Shown piece after piece: positions 20,301-28,772 of a stretch of DNA of 45,948 bases (the stretch's first letter is position 1; every line of letters starts with the position of its first letter). Where the stretch lies: NCBI GenBank assembly GCA_028580875.1, contig JAJSDS010000002.1:1-45948 (forward strand), given 5' to 3'. A program made the translations under genes and the position numbers. The notes below the pieces were generated by a model, which saw nothing but the letters and a program-made list of their open reading frames with translations, did not search any database and was not told where the DNA came from. The stretch is from Nitrosotalea sp. (GTDB taxonomy: Archaea; Thermoproteota; Nitrososphaeria; Nitrososphaerales; Nitrosopumilaceae).

Positions 20301-21533
20301 CTAGCGATGTTTTGACAGTTTCTGAATTTCTTGTGTGACTAGTGGCAAAAAGGCGCCCACATCAGTCACTATGCCCAATGCCTGCCATGTCCCTCTGTCC
20401 ATGAGTTTTGTTACGGTTGGTTGGCTAATGTCTACTACAATCACCTTGACATCAGCTGGTAACATGTTTCCAGTAGCAATGGAATGAAGCATAGTTGAAA
20501 CCATGATGACAAGTTTTGCATCCTTGACAATCTCTTTGTACTTTCGTTGAGCAACCGTCATATCTGTAATGACATCCGGTAACGGGCCGTCATCTCGTAG
20601 TGATCCTGCAAGTACAAATGGTACTTTATTTTTCACACATTCATACATTATTCCCTTGGTCAGCATTTTCTTTTCTACCATTTTCTGAATTGACCCTGCT
20701 TTGAAAACTGAATTTATTGCTTGCATGTGGTTTCTATGGCCCCTTACAGCAAGTGTTCCGTCTTGAACATTCATTCCAAGCGATGTTCCAAGCGTTGAAT
20801 ATTCTATATCATGAACAGCCAAAGCATTTCCAGCAAGTACTGCATTGATGAAACCAGATCTTATCAATAAAGCAATTGAATCAGATGCTCCTGTATGCAC
20901 TATGGCTGGTCCTCCCACTAGGACAATTTTTCCTCCCTGTTTTTTTATCTTGAAAATATCTTCTGCAACTTTTCTTGCAATATGCTGTGTTGGTCTTTCA
21001 CTTGAGCTCCCACTACTCATAAACTGAAATAGGTTCACTCCTTCTCTTGGTCTCTCAGGTGGGGTTACACGAATTCCTTTTTCTCCTACGATTATCTTGT
21101 CACCTTTTCTTATGTCACGTATTGGAGTGCAAAATGCACGATTTCCTTTTACTATGATACACTTGTCCATCATCATGTTTTCCACCTTGATCCATTTTCC
21201 CATGTGAAAAATTTCAGTGTGATTGTTAGTGGTACTGTAAAAATCATCTGGCATTACCATGTCTTTTTGTGCTTGCTTTAGCGAAATTGTCTGCTGAATC
21301 TTGGATGTTGCGCCTTCTCGGTATACAGCTTCTAGTATTTTGTCAAGATGATCTTGGGAGTGACCTTGAATTGAGAGTTTGGCATAACTTTCATCTTTCT
21401 TATGCTTTCCGACCTTGAATTCTTGGACCTGGAATTCGCCTTTTAGGTCCATTATGACATCAAAGATTTTGGTAAGTATCATAGAATCAATGAGATGTCC
21501 CTTTACCTCAATATCGTGGGAAAACTTTGCCAT
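20301..21533 (-). CDS. LOR/SDH-type bifunctional-like (TIGR00300 / archaeal ornithine cyclodeaminase-like) protein
   Basis: 410 aa; N-terminal FSHDIEVKGHLIDSMILTKIFDVI...; central GGKIVLVGGPAIVHTGASDSIALLIRSGFINAVLAGNALAVHDIE. Confidence 0.75.
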   Translation of the reverse strand: MAKFSHDIEVKGHLIDSMILTKIFDVIMDLKGEFQVQEFKVGKHKKDESYAKLSIQGHSQDHLDKILEAVYREGATSKIQQTISLKQAQKDMVMPDDFYSTTNNHTEIFHMGKWIKVENMMMDKCIIVKGNRAFCTPIRDIRKGDKIIVGEKGIRVTPPERPREGVNLFQFMSSGSSSERPTQHIARKVAEDIFKIKKQGGKIVLVGGPAIVHTGASDSIALLIRSGFINAVLAGNALAVHDIEYSTLGTSLGMNVQDGTLAVRGHRNHMQAINSVFKAGSIQKMVEKKMLTKGIMYECVKNKVPFVLAGSLRDDGPLPDVITDMTVAQRKYKEIVKDAKLVIMVSTMLHSIATGNMLPADVKVIVVDISQPTVTKLMDRGTWQALGIVTDVGAFLPLVTQEIQKLSKHR

Positions 21534-21601
21534 TTCCTAAAATGAATGAATTGTACTAATTTAATCTTGATGTTAATTGATGGGCAAATATCCCGATGGC
21601 A

Positions 21602-21949
21602 TTAAACTGGAAGAACTACGTCTCCTGTGTGTTCTGCTATGTTGTCTGATGTCAACCTAGCAACTATGGCATTTTTGCGTTCTGCGTCAAGACCTCGGAC
21701 CAAAGCTTTTGAGATGCCATTTTTATCGCAAATTACTATCATGTATCCAGTAGTATCTGTCAAGACATATCCTCCAACATCACTCAAGACAGCGTATAGA
21801 TTTTCTTGACCGACTGGTTCCCATACATTGGTTTTATTATCTCGCAGAGCAAGAGCTGGCATTGCCTGATCATTGCATAATGTGTTAAGATATTCGCGTG
21901 CCTCCTTGACTCTCTTCTCGCCAATCTTGAGTGCAACAAAATATTGCAT
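21602..21949 (-). CDS. Hypothetical protein, 115 aa
   Basis: Intact ORF in tight gene cluster. Confidence 0.6.
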   Translation of the reverse strand: MQYFVALKIGEKRVKEAREYLNTLCNDQAMPALALRDNKTNVWEPVGQENLYAVLSDVGGYVLTDTTGYMIVICDKNGISKALVRGLDAERKNAIVARLTSDNIAEHTGDVVLPV

Positions 21950-21969
21950 GATTGAAAAACTGATTCTTG

Positions 21970-22500
21970 TTATTTATACGATAGTGTATCAAGTATGTCT
22001 AGCAATTCTTTTGATTTGATCTCTTTTTTTGCTGAATCAATAAACAGACCGAGTTTTTCATTTGAAAATCCTTCCGAAGAATATTTCATAGCCTGTATGG
22101 CCATCTCCAACTTGTCAATATCGTGTAGTAAAACAGATTCTGCAGTATCTGCACTAGTATACTCATTCCATATGCTTTGATATTTGATTGCAATATTTTC
22201 AGGCAGTTTTGCAAGAATTTCTTGCATGGCCTCATTTTCTGCTGTTCTTTTGTTTTCTATGGATATTTCTCCTGGCATGAAATCTCCTGTAATTGATTCT
22301 GCCAGATCGTGAAGAAGTGCCATCTTGAGAATTTTTTCTGTGTCAAGATTATGTATATCTGAAAAGATCATTGCCATGAGTGCAGTTCCGTATGAGTGAT
22401 CTGCCACCGACTCTGGATGCTCTATGCCAACCTTATTCTTCCACCCGGTACGTGGTACTCTTTTTAGCTCTGATGCTATATAGAAAAAGTCAAACAGCAT
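21970..22500 (-). CDS. HD domain hydrolase (YfbR/HDDC2-like)
   Basis: ESVADHSYGTALMAMIFSD...MALLHDLAESITGDFMPG. Confidence 0.9.
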   Translation of the reverse strand: MLFDFFYIASELKRVPRTGWKNKVGIEHPESVADHSYGTALMAMIFSDIHNLDTEKILKMALLHDLAESITGDFMPGEISIENKRTAENEAMQEILAKLPENIAIKYQSIWNEYTSADTAESVLLHDIDKLEMAIQAMKYSSEGFSNEKLGLFIDSAKKEIKSKELLDILDTLSYK

Positions 22501-22607
22501 TTGTAGATTTACTCTCCTGCCTGTTTTAATCTTTGAGATGTGAAAATTTTAAAATTTTATGAATGCAAACAAGATTAAAATTGTAACAATACCACAAACA
22601 AACAGCC

Positions 22608-23144
22608 TTGAAAATTTATACGAAAACTGGGGATGATGGAACTACCGGTTTAATTGGAAATAAACGTGTGAAAAAATCAAACCCTAGAATTGCATCTTAT
22701 GGGATGGTTGACGAGTTAAATGCATCCATCGGTATAATCTTATCATCAAAAATAGGAAAGGACATTCATGACTTACTAACTAAAATACAAAATGATCTTT
22801 TTGTGGTGGGCGCAGATCTTGCAAATCCTGATTTGAAAAATAAATCAAATAGAGTTACAACTGAAATGATAACTTATTTGGAAAAAGAGATAGATCGTTT
22901 AGAAGAAAAACTATCGCCTATAACGTATTTTATTTTGCCAGGTGGAGACTTGATTGCCTCCCAAGTTCATTTGGCGCGAGCAATATGTAGAAGGGCAGAG
23001 ACAAATATGGTGAGCTTGTCAGAGATAGACGAGGTTAACAACCTGTGTTTGATTTACATGAATCGATTGTCTGATCTTCTTTTTGTTGTAGCCAGAACAA
23101 TAAACAAAAGAAAAAAAATTTCGGACATTGCTTGGAAAAAGTAA
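22608..23144 (+). CDS. Cob(I)yrinic acid a,c-diamide / cob(I)alamin adenosyltransferase (PduO type)
   Basis: MKIYTKTGDDGTTGLIGNKRVKKSNPRIASYGMVDELNASIG...FILPGGDLIASQVHLARAICRRAE. Confidence 0.95.
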   Translation: MKIYTKTGDDGTTGLIGNKRVKKSNPRIASYGMVDELNASIGIILSSKIGKDIHDLLTKIQNDLFVVGADLANPDLKNKSNRVTTEMITYLEKEIDRLEEKLSPITYFILPGGDLIASQVHLARAICRRAETNMVSLSEIDEVNNLCLIYMNRLSDLLFVVARTINKRKKISDIAWKK

Positions 23145-23185
23145 GAGACACACTTTAATTCCCCGAGAATTGGATAATGAAATGT

Positions 23186-23259
23186 GCCGCCGTAGCTCAG
23201 CCCGGGAGAGCACTCGGCTGAAGACCGAGCTGTCGCATGTTCAAGTCTTGCCGGCGGCA
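23186..23259 (+). tRNA. tRNA-Phe (GAA)
   Basis: Acceptor GCCGCCG/CGGCGGC, anticodon loop CTGAAGA, TTCAAGT T-loop, discriminator A. Confidence 0.93.
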
Positions 23260-23351
23260 CCTTTAGTTTTGATAATTGGAATAACGCTAATGTTATTTTC
23301 AAAATTCTATACTTAAAAATCACGATTTTTTCAATGCTATGATAAAATTAC

Positions 23352-23714
23352 TTATTTCGTGATAGTTTTTCGATACTGCTTTAACATGAGTCCATTTGTT
23401 ACAAGTAACAGTATTTGCAAAACGTATCCGCCAACAAATAACACAACTGCATTATAAAATGGGTTTAGTGTAGACATGATTTCCAAATGCTTTGGGGATA
23501 CCGTGTTGCCTATGATCACTACGATGGCAATAACGAAATTTGGAATGTATGCATACCTGAAATTTTTGAATGAAATTGCTGTCAATGCGATAAATGATAA
23601 TTCTAATATGATTGCCTCAGTAAAGAATTTTGGAGCCCCTAGAGGTATTCCAAAAGCGCCAACTATGCAGATTGCTGCAAGGGTAGAAACTAGATATTTT
23701 TGAACTGAGTTCAA
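23352..23714 (-). CDS. Small integral membrane protein, 120 aa
   Basis: About four hydrophobic segments. Confidence 0.7.
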   Translation of the reverse strand: MNSVQKYLVSTLAAICIVGAFGIPLGAPKFFTEAIILELSFIALTAISFKNFRYAYIPNFVIAIVVIIGNTVSPKHLEIMSTLNPFYNAVVLFVGGYVLQILLLVTNGLMLKQYRKTITK

Positions 23715-23818
23715 TTTGGTTTCAAATCGTCTATGACAATTAATAAAATTAATTATTCTAGTAGAAGTTCAAAACATGTCTTAAATAGGGTATTTTATCA
23801 AACATATCTAGACACAAA

Positions 23819-24175
23819 ATGAGCACAAATTCTACTGACATGTCTGACTATTGTAAAAAAATATTGGCACTTGATCCAAAGATTAGATTTGCAGGCAAAA
23901 TTGTAGATGAAGAGCTCGTATCTACTGCCAGAAAAGATGGGGTAATACCACTTCTTGACAAGGATCTTGCCGCTTTGGCGCATCACCAAGTCTCTGTAAA
24001 AGCAATGATGGATAAAATGTTCACAGACAAGCTGGGAAATACTGATTGGATAGTAGAATCAAAAGGTAAGGTGAAACTATTAACAATATTCCAAAAAGAT
24101 GGAATTTTAATTCTTTCAACAGAACCAACTTCTGATCATCATTCCATAATTGAAAAAATAAAAAATCTCAAGTGA
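23819..24175 (+). CDS. Hypothetical protein (distant paralog of 25525-25917)
   Basis: Shared C(K/Q)xIL.L...IR(F/Y).G...and ..IFQ(K)xGI..IS.. pattern. Confidence 0.65.
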   Translation: MSTNSTDMSDYCKKILALDPKIRFAGKIVDEELVSTARKDGVIPLLDKDLAALAHHQVSVKAMMDKMFTDKLGNTDWIVESKGKVKLLTIFQKDGILILSTEPTSDHHSIIEKIKNLK

Positions 24176-24300
24176 GGCCTCTCATTTTAACGGCACATGC
24201 GAAGATCGTCATTTTTTCTCAAAATTCGGGTATAATTATTTACTAGAGGAATAATAAGACAAGTTTAAAAGGACGATGCTACTTGTTGGATAATCGTCTT

Positions 24301-24564
24301 ATGACAAAGGACAAGAAAAAAGAAGCCAAAAAGCCTGCAAAAAAAGAGGCTCCGAAAAAGGAATCATCTAAAAAAGAAGTGACGAAAAAAGAGGCTCCTA
24401 AGGCTAAGCCAAAAGAGAAAACCAAACTCAAAGAGGATATAGTTCAGGAAGATGATGGAATAATTGTCGTAGAGGATGATACAGGTCTTGACAAAGAAGC
24501 AGAGCTAGAGGCAAGAAAAGCCTACTTGGAAGAAGCACGTTCCCAAGAAGCAAGCGACGATTAG
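24301..24564 (+). CDS. Lys/Glu/Pro-rich low-complexity protein
   Basis: MTKDKKKEAKKPAKKEAPKKESSKKEVTKKEAPKAKPKEK..., acidic C-terminus. Confidence 0.7.
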   Translation: MTKDKKKEAKKPAKKEAPKKESSKKEVTKKEAPKAKPKEKTKLKEDIVQEDDGIIVVEDDTGLDKEAELEARKAYLEEARSQEASDD

Positions 24565-24623
24565 ATTTTTCCTAGCATTCTTGATCAAAAAGACTTATCC
24601 ATGATTGCACCCTTCTAGTTGTA

Positions 24624-24872
24624 ATGAGATCACTCTGTCTGATTACTGTAAAGCCTGGCAAAGTTGATACTGTAATAGCTTCTCTGAAAAAGGCAAGAAA
24701 AATCATCAAAGAAATAATGGTTGTAACAGGAAGGGCTGACATTGCAGTTGTTTTACAAGGGACAATTGATGAAATCAATAACATCGTAATTGATTTTAAA
24801 AAGATTAAGGAAATTGTTTCAACAGAGACTCTAATTGAAGTGGAGGTAGACATGGGTTGGTCAAAGCCGTAG
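24624..24872 (+). CDS. Lrp/AsnC ligand-binding (RAM) domain stand-alone protein
   Basis: MRSLCLITVKPGKVDTVIASLKKARKIIKEIMVVTGRADIAVVLQGTIDEINNIVIDFKKIKEIVSTETLIEV. Confidence 0.85.
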   Translation: MRSLCLITVKPGKVDTVIASLKKARKIIKEIMVVTGRADIAVVLQGTIDEINNIVIDFKKIKEIVSTETLIEVEVDMGWSKP

Positions 24873-25074
24873 TACTAGTAAATCTCCAAAAAAGCTCATA
24901 GCTGCAAGATTGCGTATGGTAAAATCTGTTTATGATTCGTTTGCTGTCAGTGGTCAGTTTGATGCAGTTGCACTAATAGAAGTAAAAGAATTGTCAGCAA
25001 TAAAAGATGTCACAACAGAGATTCAAAACATAAAGGGCGTAGAGCGAACTGAAACACTAGTCCAAGTAGTCTAG
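24857..25074 (+). pseudogene. Second RAM-domain (Lrp/AsnC C-terminal-like) ORF, apparently frameshifted
   Basis: LVKAVVLVN in one frame, then SPKKLIAARLRMVKSVYDSFAVSGQFDAVALIEVKELSAIKDVTTEIQNIKGVERTETLVQVV* in another; shift near 24880. Confidence 0.65.
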
Positions 25075-25117
25075 TCGTTACCATAATCTTTTAACACTGC
25101 AAGTGTCTATTGTATGC

Positions 25118-25528
25118 ATGAATATCCGACACCTTGGTAGCGTAATTCTTGCAGTCTCGGACCTGGAGAAATCTACAAAATTTTATCATGAAGTGATTGG
25201 ATTGCCAATCAAAAATAGCAGGGAAAACTGGGTGGAATTAGCAAAAGAGGGCGCAACTGTCATACTGCATCCGGCCAGTAAACCAATCAACACTGGAACC
25301 TCGATTGAAAATGGTATAGTGATAGGATTGGTTGTAGGCGATATCGAGTCTGCAGTAAAAGAACTCAAATCAAAAAACGTTACAGTGTATAGAGATGTTG
25401 TGTCTCAAAAGGCAGGCAAAAACTGTATTGTATTGGATCCTGACAAATACATGGTGTCATTATTTGAGCCCTCATTTGATGATGGTGCAAAACAAGCTCG
25501 TGGATTCCACGGATTTGCTCCACTCTAA
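25118..25528 (+). CDS. VOC/glyoxalase family protein
   Basis: IRHLGSVILAVSDLEKSTKFYHEVIGLPIK...NCIVLDPDKYMVSLFEP. Confidence 0.9.
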   Translation: MNIRHLGSVILAVSDLEKSTKFYHEVIGLPIKNSRENWVELAKEGATVILHPASKPINTGTSIENGIVIGLVVGDIESAVKELKSKNVTVYRDVVSQKAGKNCIVLDPDKYMVSLFEPSFDDGAKQARGFHGFAPL

Positions 25529-25917
25529 ATAATTTTTTTAATTTTTGTGATTATTTGATTTACCGCATCTGGTGTTATGGATTTGTTTATTGATATGTAG
25601 TAAATCCCTTCTTTTCTTTGGAATATGACCAATGTTACTTTGTCATGCCTTATTATTGCGCTGTCCATGTTTCCAAGGGCAGAACTTGCCTTGTTTCTCA
25701 TTGCAAGCATTGTTGAAACAAGAAAGAATTCATTTCTTGCAGGCTCATTTGATAGTAAGGTATCAAGTCCTGGTCTGAATATGCCCGTCAAAGTTCTACC
25801 GTATTCATTGACAAGCCCAACATATCTAATTGATTTTGATAATTCTAAGATACTTTGACATTTTTTTCTATATTGTGTTATTTTTTCATTCCATTTTTGA
25901 TTGGGTGTCTTTTGCAC
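25525..25917 (-). CDS. Hypothetical protein, 130 aa (distant paralog of 23819-24175)
   Basis: Intact ORF; see pattern under 23819. Confidence 0.65.
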   Translation of the reverse strand: MQKTPNQKWNEKITQYRKKCQSILELSKSIRYVGLVNEYGRTLTGIFRPGLDTLLSNEPARNEFFLVSTMLAMRNKASSALGNMDSAIIRHDKVTLVIFQRKEGIYYISINKSITPDAVNQIITKIKKII

Positions 25918-25956
25918 AGTTATGATAGAATGTTCAGGGTTTATAAAAGTTGGAAA

Positions 25957-26325
25957 CTACTTTTTCTTTTCTTTTCCAAGATCAGACTTTAAGGCCAAAT
26001 TCTCTTTTCTGAGTCTCTCATTTTCTTCAGTCAATGCATCTGCTGATTTCATTGTTGCATGCATTGGATGACCTGGCACAAATCCATTTGGTGTCATGTT
26101 AAACAAGCCTGCTGCATATCTTTGAAACATTGTATGATGACCTGAAAGTTTGCTCATCATCATGTCGGCATCTTGAACAATACGGTCCTTTACCATTCCA
26201 GCACTTGCTATTCCTTGTGGAGGATTTGCTCGTGGTGGTAGTCGTGGGAATGCAAATGGTGAGTTTAGCATATCAATTGGATGTCCAAAGGCTTCCATCA
26301 TTTTTCGTACGTCATAAGGCCACAT
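25957..26325 (-). CDS. Hypothetical protein with C-terminal coiled coil
   Basis: LTEENERLRKENLALKSDLGKEKKK C-terminus. Confidence 0.6.
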   Translation of the reverse strand: MWPYDVRKMMEAFGHPIDMLNSPFAFPRLPPRANPPQGIASAGMVKDRIVQDADMMMSKLSGHHTMFQRYAAGLFNMTPNGFVPGHPMHATMKSADALTEENERLRKENLALKSDLGKEKKK

Positions 26326-26614
26326 GGATGAAATTTCGGCTGTCCTCTATTTCATGTTTACTCACAAAACCACGCGTTAGATATAGGAAAGTGTCAAGTG
26401 CTAGTCGTTTTTTATCAAATTCTGTCGATCGCCGATCCTTATAGAATGGCCAGATCGATACCAGTTTGATGTCAAAAACAATATCAATGCACTGTATAAA
26501 ATGTAAAAAGAACATTAGTTCTATGGATTTATACAAAATTGTAATGTATATTGTTGATCAAAAGTTTACAGATCATCACTATGAACATGTAGAATGCCCA
26601 GATAGATTCACTGT

Positions 26615-27409
26615 CTAGGTGTGCATCGAATAAACCCGGTAAGTCTTTCCAGTCTTCTTGTCTTGGTAGCTCCATCTGTTGTCTTGCCATTCTACTTTCT
26701 CAAAGAGACTCTTCAGTGACGGATGTAATTTTTCATACACATCTTCTCCAACCAAAATTTGGTTTGGCTTGGCAAGTGCTGTAATCTTTGCTGCAATACT
26801 CACCGCCGGTCCCAAAATGTCTACGTGAGATCTGACTTGATCAGCGCCATATCTAACAATCACATTCTCACCAAAATCCATTCCTATCTTTACACGTAAT
26901 TCTGGATAATCATATTCACTAAGTATTGGATTTATTCCACGTTCAATTACGTCTACCATTGTTCGTGCACAGTTTACTGCACTGTCGGATACAACAAGTG
27001 GGCTCTCTTCTGCAATGAAATATCCGATGACTGCATCTCCGACATATTTTAGAACATAACCTCCGTGGTGACGGATTACTGAACGCATCTCTTGCGAAAA
27101 TGAACTAATTATTATGCCAAGTTTCTCTGGGGGAAGAAGTAATGCCATATCTGTTGAGCCTACCAAATCTACAAACATGACTACCATGTGCAGTTTTTGT
27201 GCCACATGTTTTCGTAGAAATGTGTCAGATTCATCAACCGAATAATCATATTCGTATCCTTTCTTGAGCGAACTCCATACTCTTTTTTGTGTCTCCTTGA
27301 TCAAACTTTCGCTATCAAGTGTGCCAGACTTGCCACCACCTAACATCATGTCTATGATGCTGTTGGTACTGGTCTTTTCTTCTTGCTGGTTTTCAGGTTC
27401 TTCACTCAT
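26615..27409 (-). CDS. Class III adenylate/guanylate cyclase domain protein
   Basis: MVVMFVDLVGSTDMALLL, GGYVLKYVGDAVIGYF, IGMDFGENVIVRYGADQVRSHVDILGPAVSIAAKI. Confidence 0.9.
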   Translation of the reverse strand: MSEEPENQQEEKTSTNSIIDMMLGGGKSGTLDSESLIKETQKRVWSSLKKGYEYDYSVDESDTFLRKHVAQKLHMVVMFVDLVGSTDMALLLPPEKLGIIISSFSQEMRSVIRHHGGYVLKYVGDAVIGYFIAEESPLVVSDSAVNCARTMVDVIERGINPILSEYDYPELRVKIGMDFGENVIVRYGADQVRSHVDILGPAVSIAAKITALAKPNQILVGEDVYEKLHPSLKSLFEKVEWQDNRWSYQDKKTGKTYRVYSMHT

Positions 27410-27415
27410 TTTTGC

Positions 27416-27562
27416 TCACTCCAATGGGAAATTGGCGCCGCATACCGGACATACGCCTCTTTCTCCCTTGTATTTTATATCAAAGTATTGGATTATCTCT
27501 ACGTTACAATTCCAGCATATTATCTTCTTAAAAGAGGATTTTGTTCCTTTTTCACGCACCAT
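27416..27562 (-). CDS. Zinc-ribbon microprotein, 48 aa
   Basis: Hand translation MVREKGTKSSFKKIICWNCNVEIIQYFDIKYKGERGVCPVCGANFPLE*; directly upstream of the cyclase gene. Confidence 0.75.
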   Translation of the reverse strand: MVREKGTKSSFKKIICWNCNVEIIQYFDIKYKGERGVCPVCGANFPLE

Positions 27563-27674
27563 GGTCAAAAATGGTTTTATTTAGTATTTAAAGTGCATAC
27601 CGATTTTATGGGGCAGCTAATGGGAAAGACTTGTGCAGATACCTACCAGCAATCCAGACCCTTTCATAAAATCG

Positions 27675-28469
27675 ATGAGTGACAAGGCAGAGAATATCAG
27701 AACCTTGTTCTTGGAAAATATTACAACTCTTACAAATAAGGTTCCATTGAAGGTGATGCTAGGAGACGGCACGGTAACTGATCAAGAATCATTTGATCCT
27801 GCACGTGTACGACAATTCTTCGATGATCTTCTAAAAAAGATTCCCGAGTGGAACAACCAAGGAGTATCTGCAACTTCAGAAAAAGACCTGAGACGAAGTT
27901 TTATAAAATTTGAGATAAAGGAAGGGAACTATCTGCTCTCTGGACACATGTCTCTACAATATCACGCATTATTGTTCTACAAGTTAGATCATCGCGTGAT
28001 TGAAATCCAAAAAGAATTATCCGACATATCTGACATGATTACAAAACTCCAAGTTCAAGTTGGACCTGAAAATGACAAGATAATTGAAGAAAAGCTAAAA
28101 CAGGAAGGATATCAGGGCATGGATGAGCAAAAACTATTTGAAGTTTTGTTCAATCGTGAAGACATTACCCAGGACATAGTAAAATCAATCGAGGTTTCCC
28201 ACGCTGAACATACAAAACTTGTTGCAAACAGAGATAGATTATTTGGAGAACTTGACAACATGCTCATCGAAGTATATCATACAACACCTGTGCTAATTGA
28301 TGAGAACAAAATGATCGCAGCAGAAGAGGGATGTCTTTGTAATTTCAATTTAGAGTATCTAAAGAACAACACAAGACAAGGAAACATAAACTTGGCAAGA
28401 ATCTCAGAACAGACCAAGACAAACTTGCTTGCATTGCTTGATAGTATCATAAAAATTCTAAAAAATTAA
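27675..28469 (+). CDS. Hypothetical protein, coiled-coil, about 264 aa
   Basis: Intact ORF; M at 27675 (MSDKAENIRTLF) is a plausible start. Confidence 0.7.
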   Translation: MSDKAENIRTLFLENITTLTNKVPLKVMLGDGTVTDQESFDPARVRQFFDDLLKKIPEWNNQGVSATSEKDLRRSFIKFEIKEGNYLLSGHMSLQYHALLFYKLDHRVIEIQKELSDISDMITKLQVQVGPENDKIIEEKLKQEGYQGMDEQKLFEVLFNREDITQDIVKSIEVSHAEHTKLVANRDRLFGELDNMLIEVYHTTPVLIDENKMIAAEEGCLCNFNLEYLKNNTRQGNINLARISEQTKTNLLALLDSIIKILKN

Positions 28470-28476
28470 AAAATTG

Positions 28477-28483
28477 TTTATAT
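28477..28483 (+). promoter_or_regulatory. TATA-like box upstream of structured element
   Basis: TTTATAT, about 30 nt 5' of the inverted-repeat element at 28513. Confidence 0.35.
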
Positions 28484-28512
28484 CAAAGTATTTTCAAAAA
28501 TCATTAACATTT

Positions 28513-28590
28513 AGTCAAGGGGCAAGAACTGTACCATGGTGCCACAGTTTGGGGAGTAGACACCATGTGACGTCACATGACCCCTTGACT
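28513..28590. ncRNA. Candidate structured RNA/cruciform element with branched (three-way junction) potential
   Basis: Outer AGTCAAGGGG (28513-28522)/CCCCTTGACT (28581-28590); AACTGT/ACAGTT hairpin (28527-28549); perfect 16-bp palindrome CATGTGACGTCACATG (28564-28579). Confidence 0.5.
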
Positions 28591-28635
28591 TAGATCAGTC
28601 ATGTTGTCAGAATATTATTTAGCCCTTTTTGATCC

Positions 28636-28658
28636 CTGAAAATTTTATTAATTTTCAG
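28636..28658. repeat. Perfect 9-bp inverted repeat, 5-nt loop
   Basis: CTGAAAATT-TTATT-AATTTTCAG between the structured element and ilvA. Confidence 0.7.
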
Positions 28659-28772
28659 AGTAATGATGTGTTTTTTATTTAAAATGTATGATAATGATCA
28701 AAAATATGTATTAGTTTTTCAGCGTAAACTGCTCAATAAACCAAATATACCAAGATAGGGCTGAAAACTCTG

